Assembly: GCA_020249265.1 (NCBI GenBank)
Contig: JADCGA010000019.1
Location: forward strand, 124,001-188,000
Direction: 5' to 3'
DNA from: Roseomonas sp.
GTDB lineage: Bacteria; Pseudomonadota; Alphaproteobacteria; Acetobacterales; Acetobacteraceae
DNA: 64,000 nucleotides
Numbering within the stretch: position 1 is the stretch's first letter; each line of letters opens with the position of its first letter. Shown piece by piece: positions 33,039 through 41,206 of the stretch. The position numbers were made by a program, and so were the translations under genes. The notes under the pieces were generated by a model that saw only the letters and a list, made by a program, of their open reading frames with translations, ran no database searches and had not been told where the DNA came from.

Positions 33039-35123
33039 TCAGACCTTGGATTTGCCCATGGCCGCGAAGCTTCCGCCCTCATCGGCCAGTTTTTCGATCA
33101 GCGCCGCGGGGCGCAGGTTCCTATCGCCCGTCGCTTCAGCGTATTGGTTGAGCTTGTCGCGCACCGCTTTCAGGCCAAGCGTATCCGCCCAGAACATCGG
33201 CCCTCCACGCCAGGCCGGCCAGCCAAAGCCATTGGTGAAGATCACATCAATATCAATCGGGCGGGATGAAATGCCTTCTTCCAGGATGCGCGCGCCTTCA
33301 TTCACCATCGGCAGCAGCAGGCGTTCCAGGATTTCATCGGCTTCAATCTTGCGCCGACGCACCTGCATCTTTTCCGCGACATCCAGGATGATTCGCTCTA
33401 CCTCAGGGTCGGGCAGGCGGTTGCGCTTTTCATCATACATGTACCAGCCCTTACTGGTTTTCTGACCGAAGCGCCCGGCGGCCACCACGGCATCCGCAAT
33501 TGGCGCGACTGTGCCGCGCGCCTTACGCACCGCCGCACCAATATCAAGCCCGGCAAGGTCACCGGTCGCGAGCGGCCCCATGGCCATGCCGTAGCCTTCC
33601 ATCACGCGGTCAATATCCTGCGGCAGGCAGCCTTCCAGCAGCAGCTTTTCGACCTGCGGCGTGCGCTTGCCGGTCATGCGATTGCCGACAAAGCCATCGC
33701 AATTGCCTACCAGCACCGGCAGCTTGCCGATCTTCTTACCGAATTCGGTTGCGGTCGCGATCGCAACCGCATTGGTCTTCGACCCGCGCACATTTTCAAG
33801 CAGGCGCATCACATTGGCGGGGCTGAAGAAATGCATGCCCATCACCCATTCGGGGCGTGATGTCGCATTGGCAATCTGATCAATATCGAGCGTCGAGGTA
33901 TTGGAAGCCAATATAATCCCAGGCCGCGCTGCTTTATCCAAGCGCGCGAAGACTTGCTTCTTCACATCCATATTCTCGAACACTGCTTCGATTACCAGGT
34001 CGGCTTCGCCCACGGCTTTTTCGAAATCGGTGGAACCGCTCAGCAGGGCACGGCGCTTTTCGTATTCAGCTTGGGACAAGCGCCCGGAAGCGACCGTGCG
34101 TTGCCAATTCGCCTCACAACGTTGCAGGCCCTTGGTCAGGGCCTCATCCGTCATTTCAACAATGGTCACGGGCACGCCGAAATTCGCGGCACTCATGGCG
34201 ATGCCGCCGCCCATGGTGCCGCCACCGATCACGACAAGCTTGCCGACCGGCAGCACTTGCGTATCGGCAGGCAGGCCGGGGACGCGCTGCGCTTCACGTT
34301 CGCCAAAGAAGATGTGGCGCAAAGCCTTGGATTGCTCGCCCGCCACCAGGCTTGCAAATAAATCGCGTTCTTTTTGTAAGCCTTCTTCGAAGGGTAGCGT
34401 AAAGGAAGCGCGCACCGCTTCCACGCAGCCCTTCGGACTTTCCTGGCCGCGCGCGCGCTTCAGCAAAGCGCCCGCCGCGGCATCAAACGGCGCCATATCC
34501 TGGCCCGCGATCCTGTCCGTGCGGTTGCGCGCCAGGGTGAAGGTCTTGCCAAGATTGGCGCGCGCAAAAGCAACCGCACCAGCTTCCAGATCGCCATCAA
34601 TGATCGCATCCACGAAGCCGAGCTTATGCGCCTCAGTCGCCTTAATCGGGTCGCCGGAGACAATGATTTTCAGCGCCGCTTCCGGGCCGATCAGCCGCGG
34701 CAAGCGTTGCGTACCTCCCGCGCCCGGCACAAAGCCGCGCTTCACTTCCGGCAGGCCAAGATTTGCATCCGGAGCCGCCACGCGCGCATGGCAGGCAAGC
34801 GCCACTTCCAAGCCACCACCCAGCGCCGAGCCATGAATGGCGGCGACCGTGAGGCCTGGGAAGCTTTCAAATTCTTCGAAGACTTCGGTCAAGGAAGGCG
34901 GGATTCGCGGCTTGCCGAATTCGGTCATCTCGGCGCCGGCGCAGAACATGCGCCCGGTGCCGATGATCACCACCGCCTTGGCGCCAGCGGCGCGCGCCGC
35001 CTTCATGCCATCATAAAGCCCGGCGCGAATTTCGGTACGCAGCGTATTCACGGGGGGGTTGGCCAGGCGCAGCACATGCACCTCCCCCATCGCCACATGC
35101 TGCACGAATTGATTCTCAGCCAA
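33039..35123 (-). CDS. Enoyl-CoA hydratase / 3-hydroxyacyl-CoA dehydrogenase fusion (FadB/FadJ type)
   Basis: It encodes 694 residues from TTG 35123, which has GAGGGAGAG just upstream; longer in-frame starts lack a site. The N-terminal crotonase domain (about 1-190) has the oxyanion-hole and acid segments HGSALGGGLEVALACH and GLPEVKRGFVPGAGGTQRL. The NAD-binding dehydrogenase domain starts near residue 295 (VIGGGTMGGGIAMSAANFG), followed by MHFFSPANVM and GFVGNRM. It performs hydration and oxidation in fatty-acid beta-oxidation and is the first gene of the operon with the two dehydrogenases. Confidence 0.95.
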   Translation of the reverse strand: MAENQFVQHVAMGEVHVLRLANPPVNTLRTEIRAGLYDGMKAARAAGAKAVVIIGTGRMFCAGAEMTEFGKPRIPPSLTEVFEEFESFPGLTVAAIHGSALGGGLEVALACHARVAAPDANLGLPEVKRGFVPGAGGTQRLPRLIGPEAALKIIVSGDPIKATEAHKLGFVDAIIDGDLEAGAVAFARANLGKTFTLARNRTDRIAGQDMAPFDAAAGALLKRARGQESPKGCVEAVRASFTLPFEEGLQKERDLFASLVAGEQSKALRHIFFGEREAQRVPGLPADTQVLPVGKLVVIGGGTMGGGIAMSAANFGVPVTIVEMTDEALTKGLQRCEANWQRTVASGRLSQAEYEKRRALLSGSTDFEKAVGEADLVIEAVFENMDVKKQVFARLDKAARPGIILASNTSTLDIDQIANATSRPEWVMGMHFFSPANVMRLLENVRGSKTNAVAIATATEFGKKIGKLPVLVGNCDGFVGNRMTGKRTPQVEKLLLEGCLPQDIDRVMEGYGMAMGPLATGDLAGLDIGAAVRKARGTVAPIADAVVAAGRFGQKTSKGWYMYDEKRNRLPDPEVERIILDVAEKMQVRRRKIEADEILERLLLPMVNEGARILEEGISSRPIDIDVIFTNGFGWPAWRGGPMFWADTLGLKAVRDKLNQYAEATGDRNLRPAALIEKLADEGGSFAAMGKSKV

Positions 35124-35231
35124 AAGCGTCTCTCCCTCATCCAGGCGGGGCCTGGCGCCCCTTTGGGGGTAGTCTCCGGCACTCTGCGCCCGAGGGCAAG
35201 CACCCGGTTGCGGGAAAGCGCCGGTCATGCT

Positions 35232-35338
35232 GCCTTAGAGCATGCCTGCCACGCCCAAGCGTGGCCGACATACTCTAAAAACAATGTTTGGTCGCATTTT
35301 CCGAGTCGCCAAGTGAAACCACTTGGCTTGAAAATGCT
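35232..35338. repeat. Composite palindromic repeat (GAGCATTTTC family), copy 1
   Basis: It contains GCATTTTCCGAGTCGCCAAG and its inverted partner CTTGGCTTGAAAATGCTC, preceded by a second weaker palindrome (TAGAGCATG...CTCTA). It is the reverse-orientation homologue of 41103-41206. It lies in the divergent gap between the FadB-type and SDR genes. Repeats of this kind are common in alphaproteobacteria. Confidence 0.8.
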
Positions 35339-35369
35339 CCGGCCATCTAAGGCTCAAGGAGGAAGCGCC

Positions 35370-36152
35370 ATGTCCCTATTCGATCTGACCGGCAAGGTGG
35401 CCGTGGTCACCGGCGGCAGCCGCGGTATTGGCCGCGCCATTTGCGAAAGAATGGCCGAACAAGGCGCCAAGGTGGTGGTTTCATCCCGCAAAATTGATGC
35501 CTGCCAGGAAGTGGTGGATGCCATCAAGGCCAAGGGCGGGCAGGCCATGGCGATTGCCTGCAATATCGGGCGCAAGAATGAATGTCAGGCGCTGATTGAC
35601 CAAACCATCGCCGCCTGGGGCCAGGTGGATATCATGGTCTGCAATGCGGCGATCAATCCGCATTTCGGCCCTGCCGTGACCATGCCGGATGAGATTTTTG
35701 ATAAGATCATGGCGTCCAACATCAAATCCAACCTGTGGCTTTCGCATATGACCGCGCCGGGTATGGCGGAACGGGGTGGGGGTTCCATCATCATCATTTC
35801 GTCCATCGGCGGCTTCCGGGGCTCCCCGGTGCTGGGCGCCTATGCCATTTCCAAGGCGGCCGATATGCAATTGGTGCGGAACCTCGCCGTGGAATGGGGG
35901 CCGAAAAACGTGCGCGCCAATGCCATCGCGCCCGGGCTGGTGCGGACGGATTTCGCCCGCGCGCTGTGGGAAGACCCGGGCATTTACGCCAAGCGCACCA
36001 AGGACACGCCGCTGAAGCGCATTGGGGAACCCGATGAAATCGCGGGCGCGGCAGTGTTTCTGGGCTCCGCCGCCGGGTCCTTCATGACCGGGCAGACGAT
36101 TGTGATTGATGGCGGCGTTTTGGCTGGCAGCCCCAGCCGTTCGGATGATTGA
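35370..36152 (+). CDS. SDR-family oxidoreductase
   Basis: It encodes 260 residues from ATG 35370, after a perfect AAGGAGG. Rossmann motif TGGSRGIGRAI binds NAD(P). NAAINPH is the structural motif, and the catalytic set is Ser (ISSIGG), Tyr (YAISKAA) and Lys. The C-terminus GQTIVIDGGVLAG is typical of fatty-acid-type 3-oxoacyl reductases. It is divergent from the beta-oxidation operon, so a role in the same acyl-CoA pathway is plausible. Confidence 0.93.
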   Translation: MSLFDLTGKVAVVTGGSRGIGRAICERMAEQGAKVVVSSRKIDACQEVVDAIKAKGGQAMAIACNIGRKNECQALIDQTIAAWGQVDIMVCNAAINPHFGPAVTMPDEIFDKIMASNIKSNLWLSHMTAPGMAERGGGSIIIISSIGGFRGSPVLGAYAISKAADMQLVRNLAVEWGPKNVRANAIAPGLVRTDFARALWEDPGIYAKRTKDTPLKRIGEPDEIAGAAVFLGSAAGSFMTGQTIVIDGGVLAGSPSRSDD

Positions 36153-36224
36153 TCGGCGCGCGTTGCATCACTTTGCTTGATCCCTATTGAAGGATCACGC
36201 CGATCCCGGTTCTACAATCAGCAT

Positions 36225-36254
36225 ACGCGCCAAGATGTTTCCGTCTTGGCGCGT
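36225..36254. terminator. Bidirectional hairpin terminator
   Basis: The 11 bp perfect stem ACGCGCCAAGA / TCTTGGCGCGT has an 8-nt loop. It lies in the gap between the convergent SDR and acs genes, 10 bp from the acs stop. Confidence 0.7.
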
Positions 36255-36263
36255 AATGGCCTG

Positions 36264-38195
36264 CTACCTCACCCTATTCGCCACCAGCTGATCCACCACC
36301 GCCGGGTCAGCCAGGGTGCTGGTATCGCCAAGCCCATCCACCTCATTTGCCGCGATTTTGCGGAGAATCCGCCGCATGATCTTGCCGGAACGGGTTTTCG
36401 GCAGGCCCGGCGCCCATTGGATGGCATCGGGTGTGGCGATGGGGCCGATTTCCTTCCGCACCCAGGCGACCAATTCCTTGCGCAGCACCTCGGAGGGCTC
36501 AACACCCGCCATCAGCGTGACATAGGCATAGATGCCCTGGCCCTTGATGTCATGCGGCATGCCAACCACCGCGGCCTCTGCCACCGCAGGGTTTCCCACC
36601 AGCGCGCTTTCAATCTCGGCCGTGCCCATGCGGTGGCCCGCCACGTTGATCACATCATCCACGCGGCCCGTGATCCAGTAATAGCCATCGGCATCACGCC
36701 GCGCGCCATCGCCGGTGAAATACATGCCCTTGAAGGTGGAAAAATAGGTCTGCACGAAGCGTTCATGGTCACCATAAACCGTACGCATCTGCCCGGGCCA
36801 GCTATCCAGGATCACCAGATTACCCTCGGCCGCCCCTTCCAAAAGCTTCCCTTCACCATCCACCAAAGCCGGCTTCACACCGGGCAAGGGAAGCGTGGCG
36901 GAACCAGGCTTTTGCGCGACGGCGCCAGGCAAGGGTGAGATCAAAATGCCGCCGGTTTCTGTCTGCCACCAGGTATCCACAATCGGGCAGCGTGAATCGC
37001 CCACCACGCGATAATACCAAAGCCAGGCTTCGGGATTGATTGGCTCGCCCACGCTGCCAAGGATGCGCAGGCTGGAACGGTCATGCTTTTGCACCGGCGC
37101 TTCGCCATCGCGCATCAGGGCGCGAATCGCGGTGGGTGCGGTGTAGAAGATATTCACCTTGTGCTTTGCCACCACCTGCCAGAAGCGCCCGGAATCGGGC
37201 CAGCTCGGCACGCCTTCAAACATCAGCGTGGTCGCGCCATTCGCGAGCGGACCATAGACAATATAGCTATGCCCGGTCACCCAGCCGACATCGGCGGTGC
37301 ACCAATAGATCTCGCCTTCGCGATAATCGAAAACTTTTTCATGCGTATAAGATGCCCAAACCATATAACCGCCGGTGGTGTGCAACACACCCTTGGGCTT
37401 GCCCGTGCTGCCTGACGTATAAAGGATGAACAGCGGGTCTTCCGCGCCCATTGGCTCGGGCTCGCAAGTTTCGGGCTGGCCCGCAGTGATCGCATCCCAC
37501 CAATGATCGCGGCCTGACATCATCTCAACGCTGCCGCCGGTATTGCGCGCGACAATCACGTTCTGGATGGACGAACAACTCAGCAGCGCCTCATCCGCAT
37601 TGACTTTGAGCGGCACGCGCCGGCCACCGCGGCGACCTTCATCCGCAGTGATGAGCATGACGCATCTGGAATCCTGAATGCGCGATGCCAGGCTATCGGG
37701 TGAAAAACCGCCAAAGACGATGGAATGAATGGCGCCAACCCGCGCGCAGGCCAGCATGGCAACCGCCGCTTCCACGATCATGGGCAGATAAATGCAAACC
37801 CGGTCGCCCTTTTTCACGCCAAGCTTCCGCATGGCATTAGCCAGTTTGCAGACGCGCGCATGCAATTCGCGGTAGGTCACCTTGGCATCCGCGGCAGGGT
37901 CATCCCCTTCCCACAGGATCGCCACCTGATCACCGCGCGTCGCCAAATGCCGATCGAGGCAGGAGACTGAGGCATTCAGCACCCCATCCTCAAACCATTT
38001 GATCGAAACATTGCCGTTGAAATCGGTGTTCTTGATTTTCGTTGGCGCCTTCATCCAGGTGATGCGCTTGGCTTCATCGCGCCAGAACGCATCGGGGTCC
38101 TTCGCCGCTGCGTCATACATGGCGGCGCGCTGCGCTTCCGTCACACGCGCCTTGGCGACGATTTCGGGTTTCAGCGCGATCAATTCATCAGCCAT
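36264..38195 (-). CDS. acs: Acetyl-coenzyme A synthetase
   Basis: It encodes 643 residues, the normal length. It activates acetate to acetyl-CoA via acetyl-AMP. The adenylate-forming motif is [11 protein letters not shown]; the acetyl-pocket region is [14 protein letters not shown]; the hinge and CoA region is [14 protein letters not shown]. The lysine acetylation site is in [17 protein letters not shown] 38195 has GGGGGAGG upstream. About the first 62 codons and about 215 bp upstream are duplicated at 40354-40756, where the copy is broken. Confidence 0.97.
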   Translation of the reverse strand: MADELIALKPEIVAKARVTEAQRAAMYDAAAKDPDAFWRDEAKRITWMKAPTKIKNTDFNGNVSIKWFEDGVLNASVSCLDRHLATRGDQVAILWEGDDPAADAKVTYRELHARVCKLANAMRKLGVKKGDRVCIYLPMIVEAAVAMLACARVGAIHSIVFGGFSPDSLASRIQDSRCVMLITADEGRRGGRRVPLKVNADEALLSCSSIQNVIVARNTGGSVEMMSGRDHWWDAITAGQPETCEPEPMGAEDPLFILYTSGSTGKPKGVLHTTGGYMVWASYTHEKVFDYREGEIYWCTADVGWVTGHSYIVYGPLANGATTLMFEGVPSWPDSGRFWQVVAKHKVNIFYTAPTAIRALMRDGEAPVQKHDRSSLRILGSVGEPINPEAWLWYYRVVGDSRCPIVDTWWQTETGGILISPLPGAVAQKPGSATLPLPGVKPALVDGEGKLLEGAAEGNLVILDSWPGQMRTVYGDHERFVQTYFSTFKGMYFTGDGARRDADGYYWITGRVDDVINVAGHRMGTAEIESALVGNPAVAEAAVVGMPHDIKGQGIYAYVTLMAGVEPSEVLRKELVAWVRKEIGPIATPDAIQWAPGLPKTRSGKIMRRILRKIAANEVDGLGDTSTLADPAVVDQLVANRVR

Positions 38196-38409
38196 GCCTG
38201 GGTCCTCCCCCTGTTTCGGTCTTGATATGGGGGGAATGTGCGTCCGGGCTTTGCGAAACGTCAATCTTTTGGGTGGGCTGGGGGCGCCCCAAAACGACAA
38301 AGCCCGCCCCGGTGAAGGGCGGGCCTTGCGGCTGGTCGGCGGGCGGGACGCATCCACCCGACGGTTCTGCTGCGTTAGCGGGTGGCACCGCCTGCGGGGG
38401 CCGCCGGCG
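38008..38409. repeat. Direct duplication, copy A (intact acs start side)
   Basis: About 400 bp covering acs codons 1-62, the leader, a hairpin terminator and the last codons of a small secreted-protein gene (GGATR-stop). It is repeated at 40354-40756 in the same orientation with several percent divergence plus small indels. In this copy the acs part is intact and the small-gene part is truncated; the other copy is the reverse. The 1.9 kb between them is unrelated cargo. Confidence 0.88.
38299..38327 (-). terminator. Hairpin terminator in copy A
   Basis: The minus-strand stem AAGGCCCGCCC / GGGGCGGGCTTT is followed by TTT and a nearby TTTT. It is the duplicate of the terminator behind the small secreted-protein gene at 40644-40672 and here follows the 3' remnant of that gene. 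Confidence 0.7.
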
Positions 38410-38650
38410 GTGCCGCCAGCCGGCTGCGGCAGAGTCGGCCCGGGTGCGCTGCGGGCCGGTTAGCTTCGCCGGGGCGGCACCCCCCACCGCGGCCCCACCC
38501 CCCCACCCTTTGGAGAGGGGTTCCACGCGCCAGCGATTCGTCATTTCCGATGCTGCGACAAGGCCGCGGTAACTTCTGGACGGAGGGGGCGCGAACCGTA
38601 AGCGTCATCTTTGGACTGCCTTGCGGCGCCGCGCTGTATCGGGCCCTCTC
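38410..38650. other. Junction between duplicated block and cargo
   Basis: Homology with the other copy stops at about 38409. The next 240 bp contain C-rich runs and no convincing gene. The MFS gene ends at 38651 on the minus strand. Confidence 0.4.
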
Positions 38651-39904
38651 TCAACCCCGCCGCGGCACGACCCGGCAGTGCAGCAAGCCGAGCGGAACCA
38701 GTGCGACGATCCCGACCAGTAGCGCTACGGCCAGTGCGGTGGTCGGGCCGAAGCCCTCCAGCCCGGCCGCAAACAGGAAGGGCGCGCCCGCGCCCAGCAC
38801 GGTGCGGATTGCCGCAAGCCGGCCGAGCCGCGCGCCGTAGCCGGCCGCGCCGAACAAAGCGAGCGGGACGCTGCCGCGCACGATGCTCGAAAGGCCGGCT
38901 CCGAGCCCGAACAGCACCGCAAACACCGTGCCCGCCGCCACAGGATCGACCGGCAGCAACAGCACCAGGATCGCGGCCGGCAGCGCCGCAGCGGAAACCA
39001 GCGCAACTGTCAGCGGATGCAGCGCCCGCCAGAACAGTGCATCCACCAGCCGGATCAGCACCTGCGCCGGCCCCATCAGCATGGCGACCAGATAGGCGGC
39101 AGTGCCGAGCTCGAGCGCCTGCAGCACTGGGACGAGATGGACCGTGACCGCCGCGGTCAACACCCCGCTCAGCGCGAAGCTTACCGCAACGGCCCAGAAG
39201 GCGAGCTGCGCCGCCCTGCCGGCAAGGGGCAGGCCGAATTCCTGCCGCGCCTCGGGCCCGGTGCCGCCAAGGGCCTCTCCACGTGGCCGCGCCGAGATCC
39301 AGGCATGAAGCGGCAGCGCGACCAGCAGGTGCAGCGCAGCGAAGGCCGCATAGGTGCCGCGCCAGCCAAGCACCTCCACCAGCCACCCCGTGAGCGGCCA
39401 GAAGATCGTTGAGGCAAAGCCCGCGATCAGCGTGAGATGCGTAATGGCCCGCTTGGCCTCCGCGCGCCCGAGGGTGGCGAGCGTCGCGAAGGCGGCATCG
39501 TAGAGCACGGCGACGCCGACTACCTCGATGGCGATGACGCAGGCAGCGAAGGCCCAAAGATTGGGCGCGATCGCCAGGCCGCCCACCAGAAGCGCCGTGC
39601 AAAGGCTGCCGGCGGCCATAATGCGCGGCGCGCCGAAGCGGTCCATCCAGGCGCCGAGCTGCGGCGCGGCGAGCCCTCCGGCAAGCAACCCTGCCGAGAA
39701 AATCGCATAGAGAGAGGTGAGCGAGGTATCGAACTCTGCCGCGACGGCGGGCGCGAGGATGGCATAGGCGTAGTAGAGCGTGCCGTAGCCAATCACCTGC
39801 GTCGCACCGAGCGCGAGGACAACCGGAAGCAGCCGCGACCCGCTGCGCGGCGGCGCGGCCGGAAGGCGCGGGTCGAGGGACACGCGCCGCCTCAGCCGCA
39901 GCAT
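38651..39904 (-). CDS. MFS transporter (cargo of the acs duplication)
   Basis: It encodes 417 residues from ATG 39904, which overlaps the preceding cysteine-rich frame by 13 nt. Twelve hydrophobic helices are visible. The first, GATQVIGYGTLYYAYAILAP, and the loop-2/3 region LGAWMDRFGAPR match the oxalate/formate-antiporter-like or metalloid-associated MFS group. GC content and third-position use are clearly higher than in the neighbours, and a 495-codon open frame on the same strand in another phase is a by-product of this. The substrate is unknown; the cysteine-rich remnant upstream hints at an arsenic-type operon origin. Confidence 0.8.
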   Translation of the reverse strand: MLRLRRRVSLDPRLPAAPPRSGSRLLPVVLALGATQVIGYGTLYYAYAILAPAVAAEFDTSLTSLYAIFSAGLLAGGLAAPQLGAWMDRFGAPRIMAAGSLCTALLVGGLAIAPNLWAFAACVIAIEVVGVAVLYDAAFATLATLGRAEAKRAITHLTLIAGFASTIFWPLTGWLVEVLGWRGTYAAFAALHLLVALPLHAWISARPRGEALGGTGPEARQEFGLPLAGRAAQLAFWAVAVSFALSGVLTAAVTVHLVPVLQALELGTAAYLVAMLMGPAQVLIRLVDALFWRALHPLTVALVSAAALPAAILVLLLPVDPVAAGTVFAVLFGLGAGLSSIVRGSVPLALFGAAGYGARLGRLAAIRTVLGAGAPFLFAAGLEGFGPTTALAVALLVGIVALVPLGLLHCRVVPRRG

Positions 39905-40152
39905 CCGCAGGCCTCCTGTACTGGCGCCACGGCTGGCCCGTAGCACGGCGCCTCGGCGACGCGTTCCGGCTTCGCGTCGCAGCAGACGCCCTGCGGCGTC
40001 GCCGGCGTACAACAGGAGGCCGCAGCATCGGGCGCGCGATCCGTCGAGCACATACCCGTCTGCGGCGGCACCAACCGGACGCGTCGCACCGCCTGCGGGT
40101 CGCAGGCGACGAATGCGGCGATCGAACGCACTTGCTCGTGGCCGGTGGACAG
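39892..40152 (-). pseudogene. Cysteine-rich C-terminal remnant of an unknown protein
   Basis: About 86 codons starting STGHEQVRSIAAFVACDP and ending in a Cys-rich tail (SCCTP, GVCCD, PCYG, ACGCCG). The N-terminal part of the original gene is missing and a Bug-protein fragment is joined in front, in the same frame. STGHEQVRSIA resembles the last helix of FAD-dependent oxidoreductases, and Cys-rich tails are common in arsenical-resistance proteins; neither is proven. Its stop overlaps the MFS start, so the two came together. Confidence 0.55.
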
Positions 40153-40353
40153 GTAATCAGTCATGGTCTGAATGAGGCCATTGGGCCGCACACCAACAAC
40201 CATAGGCGCGCCACCCACCAGCATCACATAGGAAAAGCTGCGTCGCACATTATAAGCTAGGTTGGGGAATAGTGTTTGCGCAACGGCCATGGGGCCGGCA
40301 TTGGCCAGCACGAGCGGATAGCCATCCGGGCGTTCGGCTGCAATAACCAAAGC
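40153..40353 (-). pseudogene. Internal fragment of a Bug/TctC-type binding protein
   Basis: About 67 codons (ERPDGYPLVLANAGPM, then LFPNLAYNVRRSF and LVGGAPMVVGV) match residues about 70-140 of tripartite-tricarboxylate substrate-binding proteins. No signal peptide or C-terminal lobe remains. It is not a copy of the intact Bug gene at 44210. It is joined on one side to the truncated acs start and on the other to the cysteine-rich remnant, all in one open frame (40488 to 39892). Confidence 0.7.
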
Positions 40354-40540
40354 ATTGCCATTGAAATCGGTATTCTTGATTTTCGTCGGCGCCTTCATCC
40401 AGGCAATGCGCGTGACTTCATCGCGCCAGAAGGCATCGGGGTCTTTCGTCGCCGCATCATGCATGGCCACGCGCTGCGTTTCCGACACACGCGCCTTGGC
40501 GACGATTTCGAGTTTCCAGCGCGATCAACTCATTAGACAT
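40354..40540 (-). pseudogene. Truncated acs copy (5' fragment, frameshifted)
   Basis: It aligns with the first 62 codons of acs. Relative to intact acs it carries a one-base insertion near codon 10 (CTGGAAACTCG versus CTGAAACCCG), which shifts the frame from the original ATG 40540. An internal GTG at 40488 restores the acs frame for the rest. Homology to acs stops at NGNA, where a Bug-protein fragment begins. Confidence 0.85.
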
Positions 40541-40643
40541 GCCTGGGTCATCCCCCTGTTTCGGTCTTGATATGGGGGGAATGTGCGTCCGGGCTTTGCG
40601 AAACGTCAATCTTTAGGGTGGGCTGAGGGCGCCCCAAAACGAC

Positions 40644-40672
40644 AAAGCCCGCCCCGGTTAGGGCGGGCCTTG
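40644..40672 (-). terminator. Rho-independent-type terminator of the small secreted-protein gene
   Basis: On the minus strand the stem AAGGCCCGCCC / GGGGCGGGCTTT with a short loop is followed by TTT and then TCGTTTT. It lies 50 bp after the gene stop at 40722. Confidence 0.75.
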
Positions 40673-40721
40673 CGGCTGGCCGGCGGGCGGGACGCATCCA
40701 CCCGCCGGTTCTGCTGCTAGG

Positions 40722-40961
40722 TTAGCGGGTGGCGCCGCCTGCGGGGGCCGCCGGCGTCACCGCGCGGGTCTGGCCGTTCCCCTGATGGCCACGCACCTGG
40801 CCAGGGGCGGCTTCACCGGGCTTGGCCCCCGCCGGCGCCTGAGCGGCGGGGCGGCTGCCCTGGGCAGGGGCGGTGCTGGCCGTCCCCTGGGCGAGTGCCG
40901 CGCCTGTCAGCGCGAAAGCAAGGCCGGCGGCGAGAAGTGAGGTCTTTGTCAGGTAGCGCAT
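40722..40961 (-). CDS. Small secreted Ala/Pro/Gly-rich protein
   Basis: It encodes 79 residues. A clear signal peptide (MRYLTKTSLLAAGLAFALTGAALAQ) is followed by a 54-residue tail rich in Ala, Pro, Gly and Gln without hydrophobic core or cysteine, so probably disordered. ATG 40961 has GGAGGACAAG upstream. The last codons are duplicated beside acs at 38375. I recognise no family. Confidence 0.65.
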   Translation of the reverse strand: MRYLTKTSLLAAGLAFALTGAALAQGTASTAPAQGSRPAAQAPAGAKPGEAAPGQVRGHQGNGQTRAVTPAAPAGGATR

Positions 40962-41102
40962 CTTGTCCTCCTATGTTTGAACTGTGCGCAACGACATATG
41001 ACCCCGGCGGCAAGGCGGGCTTGCGTCTTGTTCAAGGTATTTTCAGGACTTTTGCGGCGGCGCCATGGCGGGCATGGCGGGATTGCGGCGGAGGCGCGCC
41101 AA

Positions 41103-41206
41103 GAGCATTTTCAAGCCAAGTGGAATCACTTGGCGGCTTGGAAAATGCGATCAAACAAAGGTCTAGAGCGTGTCCCGTGAACGAAGGTGAACGGGAAACG
41201 CTCTAG
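41103..41206. repeat. Composite palindromic repeat (GAGCATTTTC family), copy 2
   Basis: GAGCATTTTCAAGCCAAGTG with an inverted partner CACTTGGCGGCTTGGAAAATGC is followed by a second palindrome AGAGCGTGTCCCGTG...AACGGGAAACGCTCT. It is homologous, in inverse orientation, to 35232-35338. Its terminal CTAG provides the aroC stop codon on the minus strand. Confidence 0.8.

Larger units (their letters stand above)
40354..40756. repeat. Direct duplication, copy B (intact small-gene side)
   Basis: Partner of 38008-38409. It contains the broken acs start, the leader, the terminator hairpin and the intact 3' end of the small secreted-protein gene. Confidence 0.88.

Noticed and set aside
38541..40028. 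495-codon minus-strand frame overlapping the MFS gene
   Set aside because: It is an out-of-phase shadow caused by very high GC; it shows Ala/Arg-rich low-complexity translation and no hydrophobic helix pattern.
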